From: Chaenocephalus aceratus
Taxonomy: Eukaryota > Chordata > Actinopteri > Perciformes > Channichthyidae
DNA length: 64,000 nt
Assembly: GCA_023974075.1 (NCBI GenBank)
Contig: JAMFTG010000071.1
Location: 62,001-126,000, forward strand
Direction of reading: 5' to 3'
Shown: piece after piece, positions 23,036 to 35,638 of the stretch
Layout: every line of letters begins with the position of its first letter
Position numbering within the stretch: position 1 is the first letter of the stretch
Position numbers and translations under genes: made by a program
Notes under the pieces: generated by a model
Databases searched by the model: none
The model's input: the letters and a program-made list of their open reading frames with translations, nothing else
What the model was told of the DNA's origin: nothing

Positions 23036-24004
23036 ATGTCCAATTCAACTTCAGAAACTGTATCCCATTTCATTCTTGGAGCTTACTTCAATATTGGATA
23101 TTTGAGGTACTTGTGTTTCACGATAACTGCCATGTTGTACATTGTGATTGTTGTTGCCAACACGTCTCTGATTGTGGTTATCTGTGTGAACAGGAGCTTA
23201 CATGAACCTATGTACCTTTTTCTGTGCAGCCTGTTTGTAAATGAACTGTATGGTAGTACAGGGTTGTTTCCATTCCTTCTGGTTCAGATAATCTCTGACA
23301 TTCACACTGTCTCTGCTCCGCTCTGCTTCCTGCAGATTTTCTGCTTGTACACATATGCAAATATACAATTTTGTAATTTAGCCGTCATGTCTTATGACAG
23401 ATATCTTGCTATCTGTTATCCTCTGCAATATAACACGCGTATGACTTCTAACAAAGCAGCTATTCTTATTATTCTCGTTTGGTTGTACTCTTTTGTGAAG
23501 TTCTTGATAACCTTATCTTTAAACATCCGTTTGACACTTTGTGGAAACATCATTGACAGTTTGTATTGTAATAACTACCTTATTGTGAAGCTGGCATGTT
23601 CTGACACTCAGGTGAACAACATTTATGGACTTTTTTCAATTGTTCTCTCTATCTTAGTCCCTTTGTTTCCAATCCTCTTCTCGTACATGAGGATCCTCAG
23701 AGTGTGTTTCTCTGGCTCCAAACAGACCAGACAGAAAGCTGTCAGTACCTGCACACCTCACCTTGTTTCCCTCCTCAACTTCTCTTTCGGCTGCAGCTTT
23801 GAAATGTTTCAGAGTAGATTTGATATGAGCGGTGTTCCCAGTGTGCTGCGTATTATTCTGTCACTGTATTTTCTCCTCATACAGCCACTAATGAACCCTG
23901 TCATGTACGGACTGCAAATGTCAAAGCTAAGAAACATATGTAAACATGTGCTCCGTTATAAACTGTTGGCTGGTGGCAGAAATAACAAAAGTATCAGTGA
24001 ATGA
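23036..24004 (+). CDS. Olfactory receptor OR2 (intact)
   Basis: A 322-residue odorant GPCR expected in cilia of olfactory neurons, coupling to a Golf-type G protein. The N-terminus MSNSTSETVS has an NST glycosylation site. Helices lie near residues 25-50, 59-83, 96-118, 140-163, 195-221, 238-261 and 270-293. Landmarks: LHEPMY (55-60), Cys97 at the top of helix 3, MSYDRYLAIC (118-127), GSKQTRQKA (227-235), TCTPHL (239-244) and PLMNPVMY (284-291). NELYGSTGLFP in helix 2 is typical of teleost OR families, perhaps the delta group, though I cannot confirm. The ATG follows the predicted acceptor by four bases. ATTAAA at 24023 may be the poly(A) signal. Its 5' side resembles OR4 and its 3' side OR1, so it is probably a recombinant gene. 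Confidence 0.95.
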   Translation: MSNSTSETVSHFILGAYFNIGYLRYLCFTITAMLYIVIVVANTSLIVVICVNRSLHEPMYLFLCSLFVNELYGSTGLFPFLLVQIISDIHTVSAPLCFLQIFCLYTYANIQFCNLAVMSYDRYLAICYPLQYNTRMTSNKAAILIILVWLYSFVKFLITLSLNIRLTLCGNIIDSLYCNNYLIVKLACSDTQVNNIYGLFSIVLSILVPLFPILFSYMRILRVCFSGSKQTRQKAVSTCTPHLVSLLNFSFGCSFEMFQSRFDMSGVPSVLRIILSLYFLLIQPLMNPVMYGLQMSKLRNICKHVLRYKLLAGGRNNKSISE

Positions 24005-24224
24005 ATGTCTTGAAATATTCTGATTAAACATGTATCTAAGTGGAATTTTTACCATGTTTATAACCCTGACTGTTGATTGTAAAATAGTAGTACTACCACT
24101 AGTAGTAGTAGTCGGCAGGTTACTTGATACTCAAGGTTTTAACAGTTGCAGTCTCAAAAGTTTGAAAAACCCTTATTATCAATGTTCCCAGTTAAAATGA
24201 AAATGTAGTGAAACATTGTTAAAC

Positions 24225-24736
24225 TGTTAACCCCTAAAAGTTTTAGAAATCCAAACTATAACATATAATAAGTACCCTGTATCAAGATTGATGCAAAACA
24301 AGTGACATTTTACCACTTACAACACTTCTGGGGTCATTTGGGTGAATTTTCCATATCTCTGGCCCTCCTCAATCGATTTTGATGATTGACACCTCTTTTG
24401 AACCGTTAGAGCCAATAGAATCGAGAGGGAAGTTCCGAAAATCCATCTAAACATTACCCATTGGTGAATGAGTGATGCGTAGCCAGAAGGCCCAAAACCG
24501 GAAGCTGGCTTGTAGCTCTAATAGCAGCCAAAAGGAAATCTTAGTTTTTGACAAAAATGGAATGATGGATGATCAGTAATCATTTCAAAGTGACACAGAC
24601 ACATTGGATTAACCTATGGATTAACCTTCAGCAGCGTTTTTATCGTTTGAATGCCATTGAAGACAACTTCTGATCAGAAAACAGCAACGGCAAGACTGAT
24701 TTTCCGTGTTTGCTCCGTAAAGCTACGTTGTGTGAT
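24225..24736 (+). mobile_element. Element X fragment downstream of OR2 (cassette 2)
   Basis: Nearly identical to 14640-15145, cut at the same GTGTGAT by the LINE 3' end. This shared junction shows the cassette was copied after LINE insertion. Confidence 0.75.
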
Positions 24737-26201
24737 AATAAATTAATAATAATAATAAATTATATTTTTATAGCGCTTTTCTCTGGCTCAAAGATGCTTT
24801 ACAGTGTGAGGGAGGGTAGACAAACAAGGACAGGCAAAAACAAACAAAAACAACAAATCAAACAAAAAATAAATAAAATAAACAGAAAAGGTTGTCAAGA
24901 GGAAATCGATTGAGAGTTGAAGAGAAGGGTTTTGAGGTGGTACTGGAACGGGGTGAGGGACTCAGAGTCACGGATGTCTTGGGGGAGGGAATTCCAGAGC
25001 TTCGGGGCTGCCACAGAGAAGGCTCTGTCCCCAAAGCTCCAGAGTTTGGCCCTGGGGGTGGAAAGCAAACCGGCTGAGGTGGATCTGAGGGTCCGGGGAG
25101 GATGATGAGGTCAGTGAGTTAGGGGGGGGGCAGATGTGGAGGAGTTCAGTTTTATTGCTGTTGAGTTTGAGGAAGTTGTGTTGCATCCAGGATTTTATTG
25201 CAGTCCAACAGGAGTCGATGTGGGTGATGAAGAGGAGGGGGCCGAGTACTGAACCTTGGAGAACACCTTGGGTGACTGAAGCTGTGGCAGAGGAGTTGTT
25301 TTTGAGGGAGATGAAGTGGGATCTGTCGGAGAGGTAGGACTGGAGCCACCTGACTGCAGTACCTTCGATACCGATATCCTGGAGTCGGGTATGCAGGATG
25401 GTGTGGCTCACGGTATCGAAGGATGCACTCGGGTCGAGGAGGATGAAGATGTTGAGGGAACCGGTGTCAGCAGAGGTGAGGAGGTCATTGAGGACTTTGA
25501 TGAGGGCCGTTTCGGTGCTGTGGTGGGGACGAAAACCAGACTGAAGGGGTTCAAAAAGCTGGTTGGTTTGGAGATGGCGGTGGAGTTGTTTGGAGATGAT
25601 GCATTCTATTGTTTTTGAGAGAAAGGGGAGGTTGGAGATGTGGCGGTAATTACTGAGGAGGGATCCAGACCGGGTTTCTTGAGGATGGGAGTGACAGCAG
25701 CAGTTTTGAAGGCAGAGGGAACAGTTCCTTGGGACAGGGAGGAGTGGAAGAGGTTGACAAGGTAGGGGCAGAGGACGGGGAGGCAGGACTTCAGTAGAGG
25801 GGTGGGTAGAGGGTCAATCATGCAGGTTGTGGGTTTGGAGGAGTTGATCAGTTTGATGATTTCAGGGGAGGTAACCAGAATGAACTGGGTGAGGCGGCCG
25901 TGGGGAGGAGGAGTCAGGAGGTCAAGGGAGACGGAGGGAGAAATTGTGGCGGTGGATGTTGGGGGAGATGTTTGTGTGTCAGATGCAGCGGATAGGGAGA
26001 GATTAATGGCAGTGATTTTGTCAGAGAAAAACTGGAGGAATGAACTGCATAAAGTGGAAGTGGAGGAAGGGAGGGTGTCAGCACGGGGTTTGAGGAGCTT
26101 GTTGACGGTGGGGAAGAGGGTCCTGGGGTTAAGGGAGGGGTCGGTAAAGATGGTGGAGAGGTAAGCAGTTGTTGTGGCAGTGAGGGCGTCTCTGTAGGTA
26201 G

Positions 26202-27559
26202 TAGGGTTGGGTATCGTTTGAATTTCCACGATTCCGATTCCGATTCCGATTCTACTTTTCGATTCCGGTTCTTAACGGTTCTCGATTCCGATTCTTTGAG
26301 GGGCAGGGTTAAAAAAATGATACATGCTTCTTCCACCAAAAAAATTACATTTATTCGAGAAACTTTTACACAGGTTAGTTTAAAGTAATATTCACATTAA
26401 TCAGTCTGTTTATATTCACTGCTATGTAACTTTAACCTGAGAACCAATGCAGCTACAACAGTGCAACAGTCCAACTTTTAAAAACAGTTCTTGTTGAGAA
26501 AAACAAGCATATCTGCCTCTCAGGCATACCGGGAAGAAATGTTTGAACATTTTGAAGTAAAATGCTTCAATCTGGTGCACACGCAGAATTACTAGAGACT
26601 AGATCTAGGGGGTACAACTCCAAACACCCATATGAAAAAGATCGGTTTACATTTTAATAATTAAATGACAAATAGCCTACATGTAATGCATTTTATTGTT
26701 GTTGTTCATTCATATCTTATTTTACTATTTTATTTATGCATATTTTTTTATCTCTCCAGTTTAAAACGATATGTCTGGTTTACTGTCCTATAGTATACAT
26801 TGGAATGATTTCAAACCTGTTTTATCCCAATAATTATAAAGGAGTGCCTTGGAAATATGTGTTTACATAAATTGTGATCAAAACGTTTGAGACCCACTGA
26901 GATAACTTAGACTAAAGTGAACTATCTAAACAATGAGAGTCCTTTACCTCACTGAGCTGAAGTTATCAGCCTCTCAGTCTGACTGGAGAGGACTCTCCTC
27001 CACATCATTGTAGAAACATCTTCTTCTTCCGTAAGAGCAGCTAGCACCAGATGCTAATAACAACAGCGCCGGTTCCAGTGCACCCTCGTGAGCTGCGGTT
27101 GCCAGATAAGCCAACATCCCCCATTTTCATCACTTGCAGCGCCCATCGTACAGGGCAAATGAAAAGTGTAACCGGGATGAAAAGGGTGTTACATTTACTT
27201 AATTATGAATGTTGTTACATCAAGGCCGAAAATTAGGATGAGCACCAACGGTCAAAACATTTATTTTTTCTCCCAGAGCTGTCAGCGCAGCGCCTCCACA
27301 GATCTGGCGCCCTAGGCGAACATTTATAATGCCAGTGCGACGGGCCGGCCCTGGTCTCAGGTTACACTGTAGGAAATGTAGGTACAACGCTACATTTCCC
27401 GCCCCGCTGCAGTCATGCAGTAGGCTACGGAGAGCGGCGAGAAACATTTCCTCAGGAATCGAAAAGCGGAACCGAAATTCACATTTCTAAATGATACCGT
27501 TGGAATCGAAATGTTGGAACCGGTTCCGAACCGGAACCGGTTCTCGGTACCCAACCCTA
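26202..27559. mobile_element. Non-autonomous hAT element in cassette 2 LINE
   Basis: 1358 bp with ends TAGGGTTGGGTATCG and CGGTACCCAACCCTA, flanked by a perfect 8-bp duplication GTAGGTAG (26194-26201 and 27560-27567). GATTCCGATTCCGATTCC repeats lie just inside the left end and GGAACCGGTTCC motifs inside the right. The same site in cassettes 1 and 3 is empty (single GTAGGTAGTGAG). No transposase frame; the short frames at 27051-27447 carry no known domain. Confidence 0.92.
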
Positions 27560-28221
27560 GTAGGTAGTGAGATGGAGTTTGTAGGATTCATGGTGAACTG
27601 TGAGGGATGATTTCATGGTTAGGCGTTTAAGCTGGCCGCCGGTTTGCTTCAGTTTACGGAGTGCAGGGGTGAACCAGGGTGAGGAGGTTTTAAAAGTGAA
27701 ATTGTTCCTTTTGAGGGGGGCCAGGCTGTTGAGGGAGGCGAGTAGGGTGGAATTAAGGTGGTTGAGTTGTTCATCTGGTGAGCTGAGGTTCGAGTCCAGG
27801 GGGTAGAGGATAGCAGGTCAGAGAGATGCTGAGGATCGACAGAGCGTAAATTACGGGAGGTGATATTCCTGGATGGGGGGGGGTGGCGGACAGGGGAGGC
27901 AATGGTGAACTATATGAGTTTGTGGTCAGAGAGGGGGCAGGGGTGGAGGTCGAGTACTGGGAGGTTGGTGGAGCAGACAAAGTCAACGATGTGTCCTTTA
28001 TCATGGGTGGGGAATGTCACATGTTGTGTAAGTGAGAAATTGTCCAGAAGGGAGGAGAATTCAGAAGCGTGCTTGCAGGTGGGGGAGTCCATGTGGATGT
28101 TGAGGTCGCAGAGGAGTAACAGACGTGGGGAGAGGGATGAAGCAATGATGAGGAGTTCAGTGAGATCAGAGAGGAAGGAGGGGTGTGGGTTGGGTGGCCG
28201 GTACATGAGGATAACTGTCAT

Positions 28222-28804
28222 ACCTCATTCACACCAACGCAACTCCGGTTCAAGCTCCATGCTAGAGCTTTTCAGGTTCAGAACCGGTTCTTCGGTTTAG
28301 CTCCGGCTCTTTTCACACTGCCCAGAGTCCGACTGGCGCTGCGTCACTGCGTCATCGTTTGCGTCATCGTTTGCGTCATGACGTAACCGTTTGCGTGCCT
28401 GCTTCATGAAGCCAAACCGCGCGGAAACCCCTCACAGCTCACACCGACAACAACAACAATGGAAGATTGTGCTCCAGCTTCCTCTGTGCCTCTTCGGAAG
28501 ACCAGATTCCCAGTAGGTAGCTGGTCTCTTCAGTGGACCACTGCTGCTTGTTAAGTTGCTCCATCGTTGTGTACAAGCTGGATAAAACGCCGGCTTTTTG
28601 TTGTTGTTCAGGAGTTGATCCCGCCCCCTCCCCCGCCTCGACGTAAGCGGTGCTTTTGCTCTAGCCGGACAATTTTTTGGTGCTTGAAACGAACCGGATT
28701 CCGGAGCTAAGAGGCTGCTCCGCTGCGGTATGAACAGGAAAACCTGGTGCTTTTCAAGCTCCAGCTCCGAACCGGCCCTGAAACACCGTTGGTGTGAATG
28801 AGGT
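28222..28804. mobile_element. 583-bp MITE inside the LINE (cassette 2)
   Basis: Orthologous to 17276-17858: same length, ends and insertion point. The flanking LINE sequence reads CTGTCAT here instead of CTGGCAT. Confidence 0.85.
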
Positions 28805-29456
28805 ATGAGTGAAGGAGGGGCTTTGAAAGCGAGGAATTTAAAGGATGATACTGAGAGGAGGGTGAGTTCTACAGTCCAGATGTTCTGGTTGTGGATGACA
28901 GCCAGCCCACCACCACCACGGCGTGAGGGGCGGGGTTTAGTGATGTAATTAAAACCAAGGGGGGATGTTTGATTGAGGGAGACGAAGCAATTGGGTTGTT
29001 GCCAGGTTTCAGTGAGCAGAAGGAAGTCGATGGATTTGTCCAGAATTAGTTTGTGAAGGATGTGGGCTTTATTGTTAAGTGACCGGATATTGAGGAGGGC
29101 AAGATTGGTCAAGTGGGGGTTTGGAGGTGTGGTGACAGGCTGGAGAGGTATAAGGTTGTCCAGGTTAGCAGCACGGGGGTGGGCACGAGAGGGGGGGCGG
29201 TGGAGCAGAGATGGGGGGCTTGATGGTGGGCAGAAATGGCTTGTTATATGTGTTGGGAGGCGGAGGGGAGTGGGATCCGCTCCGGGTATTCCGTGCAGTG
29301 GGAGAGTGTAAGAGGAGCAGTAGGAGTTGTGGTCTGATGACGCGTCAGGTGTGCGACAGTGCGTTGGGTAGAGCAGATGGATGCTATGGATTTTCCGTGC
29401 TGAAAGTAAACAAAACTGCGGCGGGTGCTTCGGTGAATGTAGCGGGGTCGACGAAG

Positions 29457-31315
29457 GGTTAGATTTTAAGGCATTGCATTCTGAACACCAATGACAAGGA
29501 AATACGAGGTAGATCTATCTATCCTATTCAACCTTGGCCAACTGTATATGTAGCCTCCCCCCACCTTCTATGGGCGTTTGAGGAGTGTAAATCCTGTATT
29601 AGGGTGGGGTCCAAAATCTGATGACGGGGCAGCCAGCAAAGCTCCTTCAGACCAGTCCACGAGGTACTGCAAAGCGGCCTGAAGGCGGACATCCAGAAGA
29701 CACCAGACAGTTTCATCATTGATCATCTGAGGAGGCGGAGGAGCTACCAAGGTAGTTGGGCACTCCAAGAGGATTGGTTAGAGGTGGTAGACAGTCTACG
29801 TGTCTAAACAGTCAATTATTGTATGGATGACTGTGTTTCCATTGGATGGTGGAAGACGGTTGACGAAGTCCAAGGAAATGCGAAACCACGGATGGCTAGG
29901 AATGGGCAAAGGACAGAGCAGACCTTAAGGAAATTGGGTTCAGGCCTTATTCTGGGCACAGATTGAACAGGCATAAATAAACTCACATATGTCTCTTTCC
30001 ATGTTTGGCCACCAAAAATGCTGGTGGAGGAAGTTGAGCGTCCCCAAATACTGGGTGGAGGGGGCCCAGAATTCTCCTCCTGCACCGTCCTCATGATGGC
30101 GTCATGAAAGAGCCCTGCCTTGTTTTTTCAAATTGTTACTACCATGGTCAGCTTCCCCTTTAGGGGCTAGTGTCCTCCATCAGGCTTCCCTGTGAAGACT
30201 TATAAGTTCCAAGCATATGATGAAGCAGCATCACAGGAAGCCCTGATCTTTATTCCATATTTTAAGATTAAGACATTAAATACTGCCTGAAGGGGCAGCA
30301 GCCGCTGATCAGTGGTAACATTAGGCTCAGGGTTGTGAAACAGGCGGTGCATTCACATGTCCGACACTGTCCTGATGATCTCTGCAGTCCAGCTATTCTG
30401 TTGTCTCATTTGTCAAAGAGGATATTCCTGCAAATGATGTGGAGGTTTTCCAGAGATATTGTTGCACGGAAGAGTTGTCTGGCAATGTCTTTATCCCACA
30501 TAGATGCAGTGGGTCCCCCATTGGACTTGAAAACTCCTACAGGGATACAAACCCCAAAAAATGCATGTCAATGGCTTTGGTCCATCTCCTTGCTTTGTCC
30601 AACAATACTTCTTCCTCCCAAATGAATGCCATCAAAGAGGATTTTCTGAATGTAATCCAGGAGGAAAAGAAGACTTTAAGTCCTGCACATGAGTATTCAC
30701 TATCCGTGTTGGCCCCGGTGCCAACTTGATCACATTAGAAACTATACGGGTCGCCGCATTTATTGGGCAAGAAGACAACTAAATTTGCCCATATTTTTAC
30801 ATCCATATTTCTCCTCTTGCTAGCCGCTGATGGTCCACACTACCAGCCGGCAAAGCTAAGGGCAGGGCAGCGTGAAGGTGGACAGGACCTACAATGTCCA
30901 CTGATGCTTGGGTAAACTGGACACCGCTGGACACCGCTGGACCGCCACTACTGAACTTCAAAACATTTGCTGAAGCCAAGTCATTCTTGCGATTAAGTTG
31001 ATGATAGTGAGTGGATGGAAAAAAAATCTAGTGAAATAAGGGCCCCCTCCATGATTCTTTTGGACACCTGGAAGGTTAAGTTAAAAGCCTTGGGAGTCCA
31101 AATGCATTCCGAGCGCCCCGAAAACAGTGATCCTAAAATGTCTTTAAAGAATTCAGTGGGGAATCCGTCTAATAGTAGTGTTGTGTGAAAATATAATTTA
31201 GAGTTTCCTTTCACCCGTTTGGTTCTGTAAAGATTTGTCCTCTTTTGTTTTAAGTTGATTTGCTAGGTTTGTCAATATCTTTCACCTGTTCAGCCAGGCT
31301 TTTTTTCACGAAACT
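29457..31315 (-). mobile_element. Decayed Ty3/Gypsy pol (cassette 2), minus strand
   Basis: Copy of 18489-20398. It lacks about 21 bases near 29576 that carry the CCAACCGGGTCC block in the other copies, which shortens the chromodomain tail. The 10-bp VNTR has two copies (30917-30936). Confidence 0.65.
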
Positions 31316-31540
31316 GTGTCTCAGGGCTTCTTAACATTTAACAACCTATTAATGTGTCATACCCAGTTAACGGGTAGAAACTCAGCTAACTGACAAACTA
31401 TTTTTAGCTAAACAAAACACATCTCTAACGCCAAGCCTCTGAATTAGCACTAAGCAAAAAAATGCTGATGCACTTAGCACAGAACTCATGGTAGAAATAC
31501 GTTATTACTTATCAGATCTGCACAAACAAGATATCAGCTA
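31316..31540 (-). mobile_element. Inverted element X, distal part (cassette 2)
   Basis: Same content as 20399-20624, reverse complement of the right part of X. Confidence 0.7.
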
Positions 31541-33287
31541 CAGGGCTCCACATTAAGGACTGCCCGATGGCCCGGGGCCATCTAGTATTTAGCCCGGGCA
31601 ATGAAGCCTCACCTGCTGGTTGCCCGATCGGGCAATCTATTATGCCAGTCTCATGCAGCTCGCGGATCCAGTAATGAGTGACCCGACAGTAAAACTAAAC
31701 ATATCTATAACTAGTTTAGGTAGTTTGAGAGGTCATTAAAATAGCTACGTGTGATATTCTAACCTGAAGTGTGTGTTTTGTCCGCTCACCGCTGCATGTG
31801 ATCATGCAGAGCTTCGTATCGACTCGTCAGCAGCAGCTGATCTCTCTCTCCCGTCAGACTTCACTCGCGTTTATGTCCATATCGATCAGATCCAGCTAGT
31901 TCTAGCTAATGATAGGACTTCTGTCATAGTGTGCTCCATCATTCACCAGTAGTTTTCCATTCACCTTTTCTCACCTGTTTTCCACACCCACTCGTTAGCT
32001 CACTCTCTTTCTCTTCTGCACCCATTAGCTTCTGCCAGTATTTAAACCTGCACCTGACACACACTCTTTGCCAGATTGTACTTTGCCTCATGCTTGTCTT
32101 TCCCGCGTTTGATACCAGATTGCCTACCCGGTTCCGACCCTGCCTGTCCTCGATCTGCCTGCTCTGCCTGTTCCCTGATCCTGCCCGTCCCTCGACTATC
32201 CTGTCTGGCCTGTTATCCGACCCTGCCTGTATCTACGCTGACCGCCTCGCTTGCTCCCTGACTCTCTGCCTGTCCCTGACTCACCTTCTGCCCGCTGTCC
32301 TCCGGTGCGTTAAACTGCTCGGTTGGTATTCCTCAGATCCAGTGGAATCTCCAATAAAGTTTATTACCAATTCTCCTTGGTTTCTCGAGTGCTGCATTTG
32401 GGTTCTCCTTAAGATTGTGACAACTACCTGCTTATTAAAAGACACCTAAACAATAAGTGTCGCTATGCAACCGGGTGAGGCCACAAAGTATAGCTTATGC
32501 ATTTGTTTACATGCCCACCGGAACCCCGAGGCATTACCAACAGATCAACGCACAATCAACCCATCCAGGACATCTCTTTCTCCACATGAAGTGTTAGACA
32601 TTAGAATTGACTATTCTTGTCTGTCACATACTCTTCTTGTCTGTCACATAAGTGGCGCAACTGAAGCGGTATTGCGCTAAAGGGAAATTATTTTGATCGA
32701 AGAGATTTAGATTTGCCGGCTAACGGGAACTCTGACGTCGCCATGTTGTGTGCTTCGTGGATGCGCTCGGCTCCTCTCGACTGCTGCTCGGGATTGCTCG
32801 GTCAGCTTCCGGATGAGGAGGCATTTGTTCGACCAATTTACAGTAGATATTACAAACATGTTTAACAGGGGCCATAATAGTGTAAATAATGTTTGTTTTG
32901 GCAGTTATAACTGAATGTAATGTTTTCTACTTTTTTACATCTGGGAAGGCATTTGCCTTCATCAGATGGAAAGTGTCTTGACCAACAAATTAAGTATTTC
33001 TTATAGCTATGCAGGGCATGCAAGCGAGCAAACACAAACAAACAAGTGAAATGAAGAATACAATTGAAATTGTACACTATAATATTGTGGTGGTTCATCT
33101 TATAATTCAGTCTAGAGAATGCACCAGACAGCATCTAAGACCTGCAACAATCTAAATGTTCTAGGGGGACGGAGGCCCCCCAAACCCTTCGTGCGTCATT
33201 TCGTCCATGCGCATTTTTCAGGGCAATCTTTATTGGGCTCAGGGCCATCTGTACATTGGCTTAGATGGCCCACATCAAAATCAAAAT
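31541..33287. mobile_element. CAGGG-ended TIR element (cassette 2), right end lost
   Basis: Begins CAGGGCTCCACATTAAGG and ends at the same ATGGCCCACATCAAAATC deletion junction as cassette 1 (~33270-33287), followed by the outer end of inverted X. Contains the solo LTR at 31922-32422. Confidence 0.7.
31922..32422 (+). mobile_element. Solo Ty3/Gypsy-type LTR (cassette 2)
   Basis: Orthologue of the LTR at 21006-21505 with the same TG...CA ends and ACTTC/ACTAC flanks. It carries a TTTCTC in place of GTCTC near 31967. The long open frame across it (31931-32449) is an LTR artefact. Confidence 0.75.
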
Positions 33288-33730
33288 CTCTCTAAAAAGG
33301 TCAAACTTCACTTGTTTTGCATCAATCTTGATACAGGGTACTTATTATATGTCATAGTTTGGATTCCTAAAGCTTTTAGTCTACTAACCCATCATTGAAG
33401 GGTGGTTTTCACTATAATTAATGTTTTATTTTTGGACGGACACTATAATTTACATTTTTTTACTGTGTTCAATCTGAATTTACTTTAAAATAAAACAATT
33501 CTATATTGACTCTGACTTTTCTACATCCAACTCACAGGTTTATCATTACTTTGAGAACAAAGATTATTAATTTAACCCTTTTTATTGTGATTTATTCTGG
33601 GAATGTCATTTTCGAGCCTGAGACCTGGAAAACAGGCTCTTGACAGGTTAAATGATATTGTGTGTATGGATAGGCTGGTCTGAGTCCTGATGGTAAGGGG
33701 CCTGGCCTGTTGGGTTCTGGTGTACCGGAA

Positions 33731-33928
33731 GCTTTAAAGCAGCAGAAGTCTCTGCAGCTGACAGAAGGGACTGCAGCAGTCTGCAGCACAGCAGGTGAGA
33801 GACACTGCACTGTGTGTGATGTGCTCATGTTGCATTCATGTACAGTTCCTGACACACTCCGGGGGGGATGGTAAGTTAAGACTGTGAAGTTCAAATGTGC
33901 TCAGATATACTAATGTTTAACCTCTAAG
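33731..33928 (+). promoter_or_regulatory. OR3 promoter region, 5' UTR exon and intron
   Basis: Same organisation as upstream of OR2: a CTTTAAAG box, a short exon ending CAGCAG|GTGAGA with the donor at 33795, a branch-like TACTAAT, and a CTAAG acceptor ending at 33928, one base before the ATG. Predicted intron about 134 bases. Confidence 0.55.
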
Positions 33929-33929
33929 A

Positions 33930-34901
33930 ATGATGTCCAATTCAACTCCACTGACTGTATCCTATTTCATTCTTGGAGCTTACTTCAATATTGGATATTT
34001 GAGGTACTTGTGTTTCACGATAACTGCCATGTTGTACATTGTGATTGTTGTTGCCAACACGTCACTGATTGTAGTTATCTGTGTGAACAGGAGCTTACAT
34101 GAACCTATGTACCTTTTTCTGTGCAGCCTGTTTGTAAATGAACTGTATGGTAGTGCAGGGTTGTTTCCATTCCTTCTGGTTCAGATAATCTCTGACATCC
34201 ACACTGTCTCTGCTCCGCTCTGCTTCCTGCAGATTTTCTGCTTGTACACATATGCAAATATACAATTTTGTAATTTAGCCGTCATGTCTTATGACAGATA
34301 TATTGCTATCTGTTATCCTCTGCAATATAACACGCGTATGACTTCTAACAAAGCAGTTATTCTTATTATTCTGGTTTGGTTGTACTCTTTTGTGAAGTTC
34401 TTGATAACCGTATCTTTAAACATCCGTTTGACACTTTGTGGAAACATCATTGACAGTTTGTATTGTAGTAACTACCTTATTGTGAAGCTGGCATGTTCTG
34501 ACACTCAGGTGAACAACATTTATGGACTTTTTTCAATTGTTCTCTCAATCTTAGTCCCTCTGATTCCAATCCTCTTCTCGTACATGAGGATCCTCAGAGT
34601 GTGTTTCTCTGGCTCCAAACAGACCAGACAGAAAGCTATCAGTACCTGCACACCTCACCTTGTTTCCCTCCTCAACTTTTCTTTTGGCTGCAGCTTTGAA
34701 ATGTTTCAGAGTAGATTTGATATGAGCGGTGTTCCCAGTGTGCTGCGTATTATTCTGTCACTGTATTTTCTCATCATACAGCCACTAATGAACCCTGTCA
34801 TGTACGGACTGCAAATGTCAAAGCTAAGAAACATATGTAAACATGTGCTCTGTTATAAACTGTTGGCTGGTGGCAGAAATAACAAAAGTATCAGTGAATG
34901 A
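33930..34901 (+). CDS. Olfactory receptor OR3 (intact)
   Basis: A 323-residue odorant GPCR, closest in the window to OR2. The start at 33930 (MMSNSTPL) aligns with the ATG of OR4 (MISNSTPL); the next ATG at 33933 matches the OR2 start. It keeps LHEPMY, MSYDRYIAIC (Ile for the usual Leu or Val after DRY), TCTPHL and PLMNPVMY. Other private or informative residues are GSAGLFP in helix 2, YCSNYL in ECL2, QKAISTC before helix 6, and VPLIPIL and VLCYKL, which match OR4 where OR2 matches OR1. The C-terminus GGRNNKSISE is shared with OR1/OR2, not OR4. Together these make it a mosaic. ATTAAA at 34920 may be the poly(A) signal. Confidence 0.95.
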   Translation: MMSNSTPLTVSYFILGAYFNIGYLRYLCFTITAMLYIVIVVANTSLIVVICVNRSLHEPMYLFLCSLFVNELYGSAGLFPFLLVQIISDIHTVSAPLCFLQIFCLYTYANIQFCNLAVMSYDRYIAICYPLQYNTRMTSNKAVILIILVWLYSFVKFLITVSLNIRLTLCGNIIDSLYCSNYLIVKLACSDTQVNNIYGLFSIVLSILVPLIPILFSYMRILRVCFSGSKQTRQKAISTCTPHLVSLLNFSFGCSFEMFQSRFDMSGVPSVLRIILSLYFLIIQPLMNPVMYGLQMSKLRNICKHVLCYKLLAGGRNNKSISE

Positions 34902-35149
34902 ATGTCTTGAAATATTCTGATTAAACATGTATCTAAGTGGTATTTTTACCATGTTTATAACCCTGACTGTTAGTGTTGATTGTAAAATAGTAGTACTACC
35001 ACTAGTAGTAGTAGTCGGCAGGTTACTTGATACTCAAGGTTTTAACAGTTGCAGTCTCAAAAGTTTTTAAAACCCTTATTATCAATGTTCCCAGTTAAAA
35101 TGAAAATGTGGTGAAACATTGTTAAACTGTTAACCCCCAAAAGTTTTAG

Positions 35150-35638
35150 AAATCCAAACTATAACATATAATAAGTACCCTGTATCAAGATTGATGAAAA
35201 ACAAGTGACATTTTACCACTTACAACACTTCTGGGGTCATTTGGGTGAATTTTCCATATCTCTGGCCCTCCTCAATCGATTTTGATGATTGACACCTCTT
35301 TTGAACCGTTAGAGCCAATAGAATCGAGAGGGAAGTTCCGAAAATCCATCTAAACATCACCCATTGGTGAATGAGTGATGTGTAGCCAGAAGGCCCAAAA
35401 CCGGAAGCTGGCTTGTAGCTCTAATAGCAGCTAAAAGGAAATCTTAGTTTTTGACAAAAATGGAATGATGGATGATCAGTAATCATTTCAAAGTGACACA
35501 GACACATTGGATTAATCTATGGATTAACCTTTAGCAGCGTTTTTATCATTTGAATGCCATTGAAGACAACTTCTGATCAGAAAACAGCAACGGCAAGACT
35601 TATTTTCCGTTTTTGCTCCGTAAAGCTACGTTGTGTGA
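35150..35638 (+). mobile_element. Element X fragment downstream of OR3 (cassette 3)
   Basis: Third copy of the X fragment, slightly more diverged from the other two than they are from each other (for example GATGAAAAACAAGTG and AACATCACCC), cut at the same LINE junction. Confidence 0.75.

Larger units (their letters stand above)
24737..29456 (-). mobile_element. L2-clade LINE (cassette 2), dead, split by a hAT and a MITE
   Basis: Same element as 15146-18488, with the same missing YADD box between GPLLF and the NFLKLN block (~25180-25230), the same MITE site and the same (ATT)n 3' end. Private changes include a base loss near 25655 (SSVITATSPTSPF in place of SSLSNYRHISN), the 1.36-kb hAT insertion at 26202, and an extra ~20 bases near 29290. 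Minus-strand endonuclease pieces lie at 29112-28810 and 28221-27910; RT pieces at 26229-25606 and 25411-24968. Confidence 0.9.
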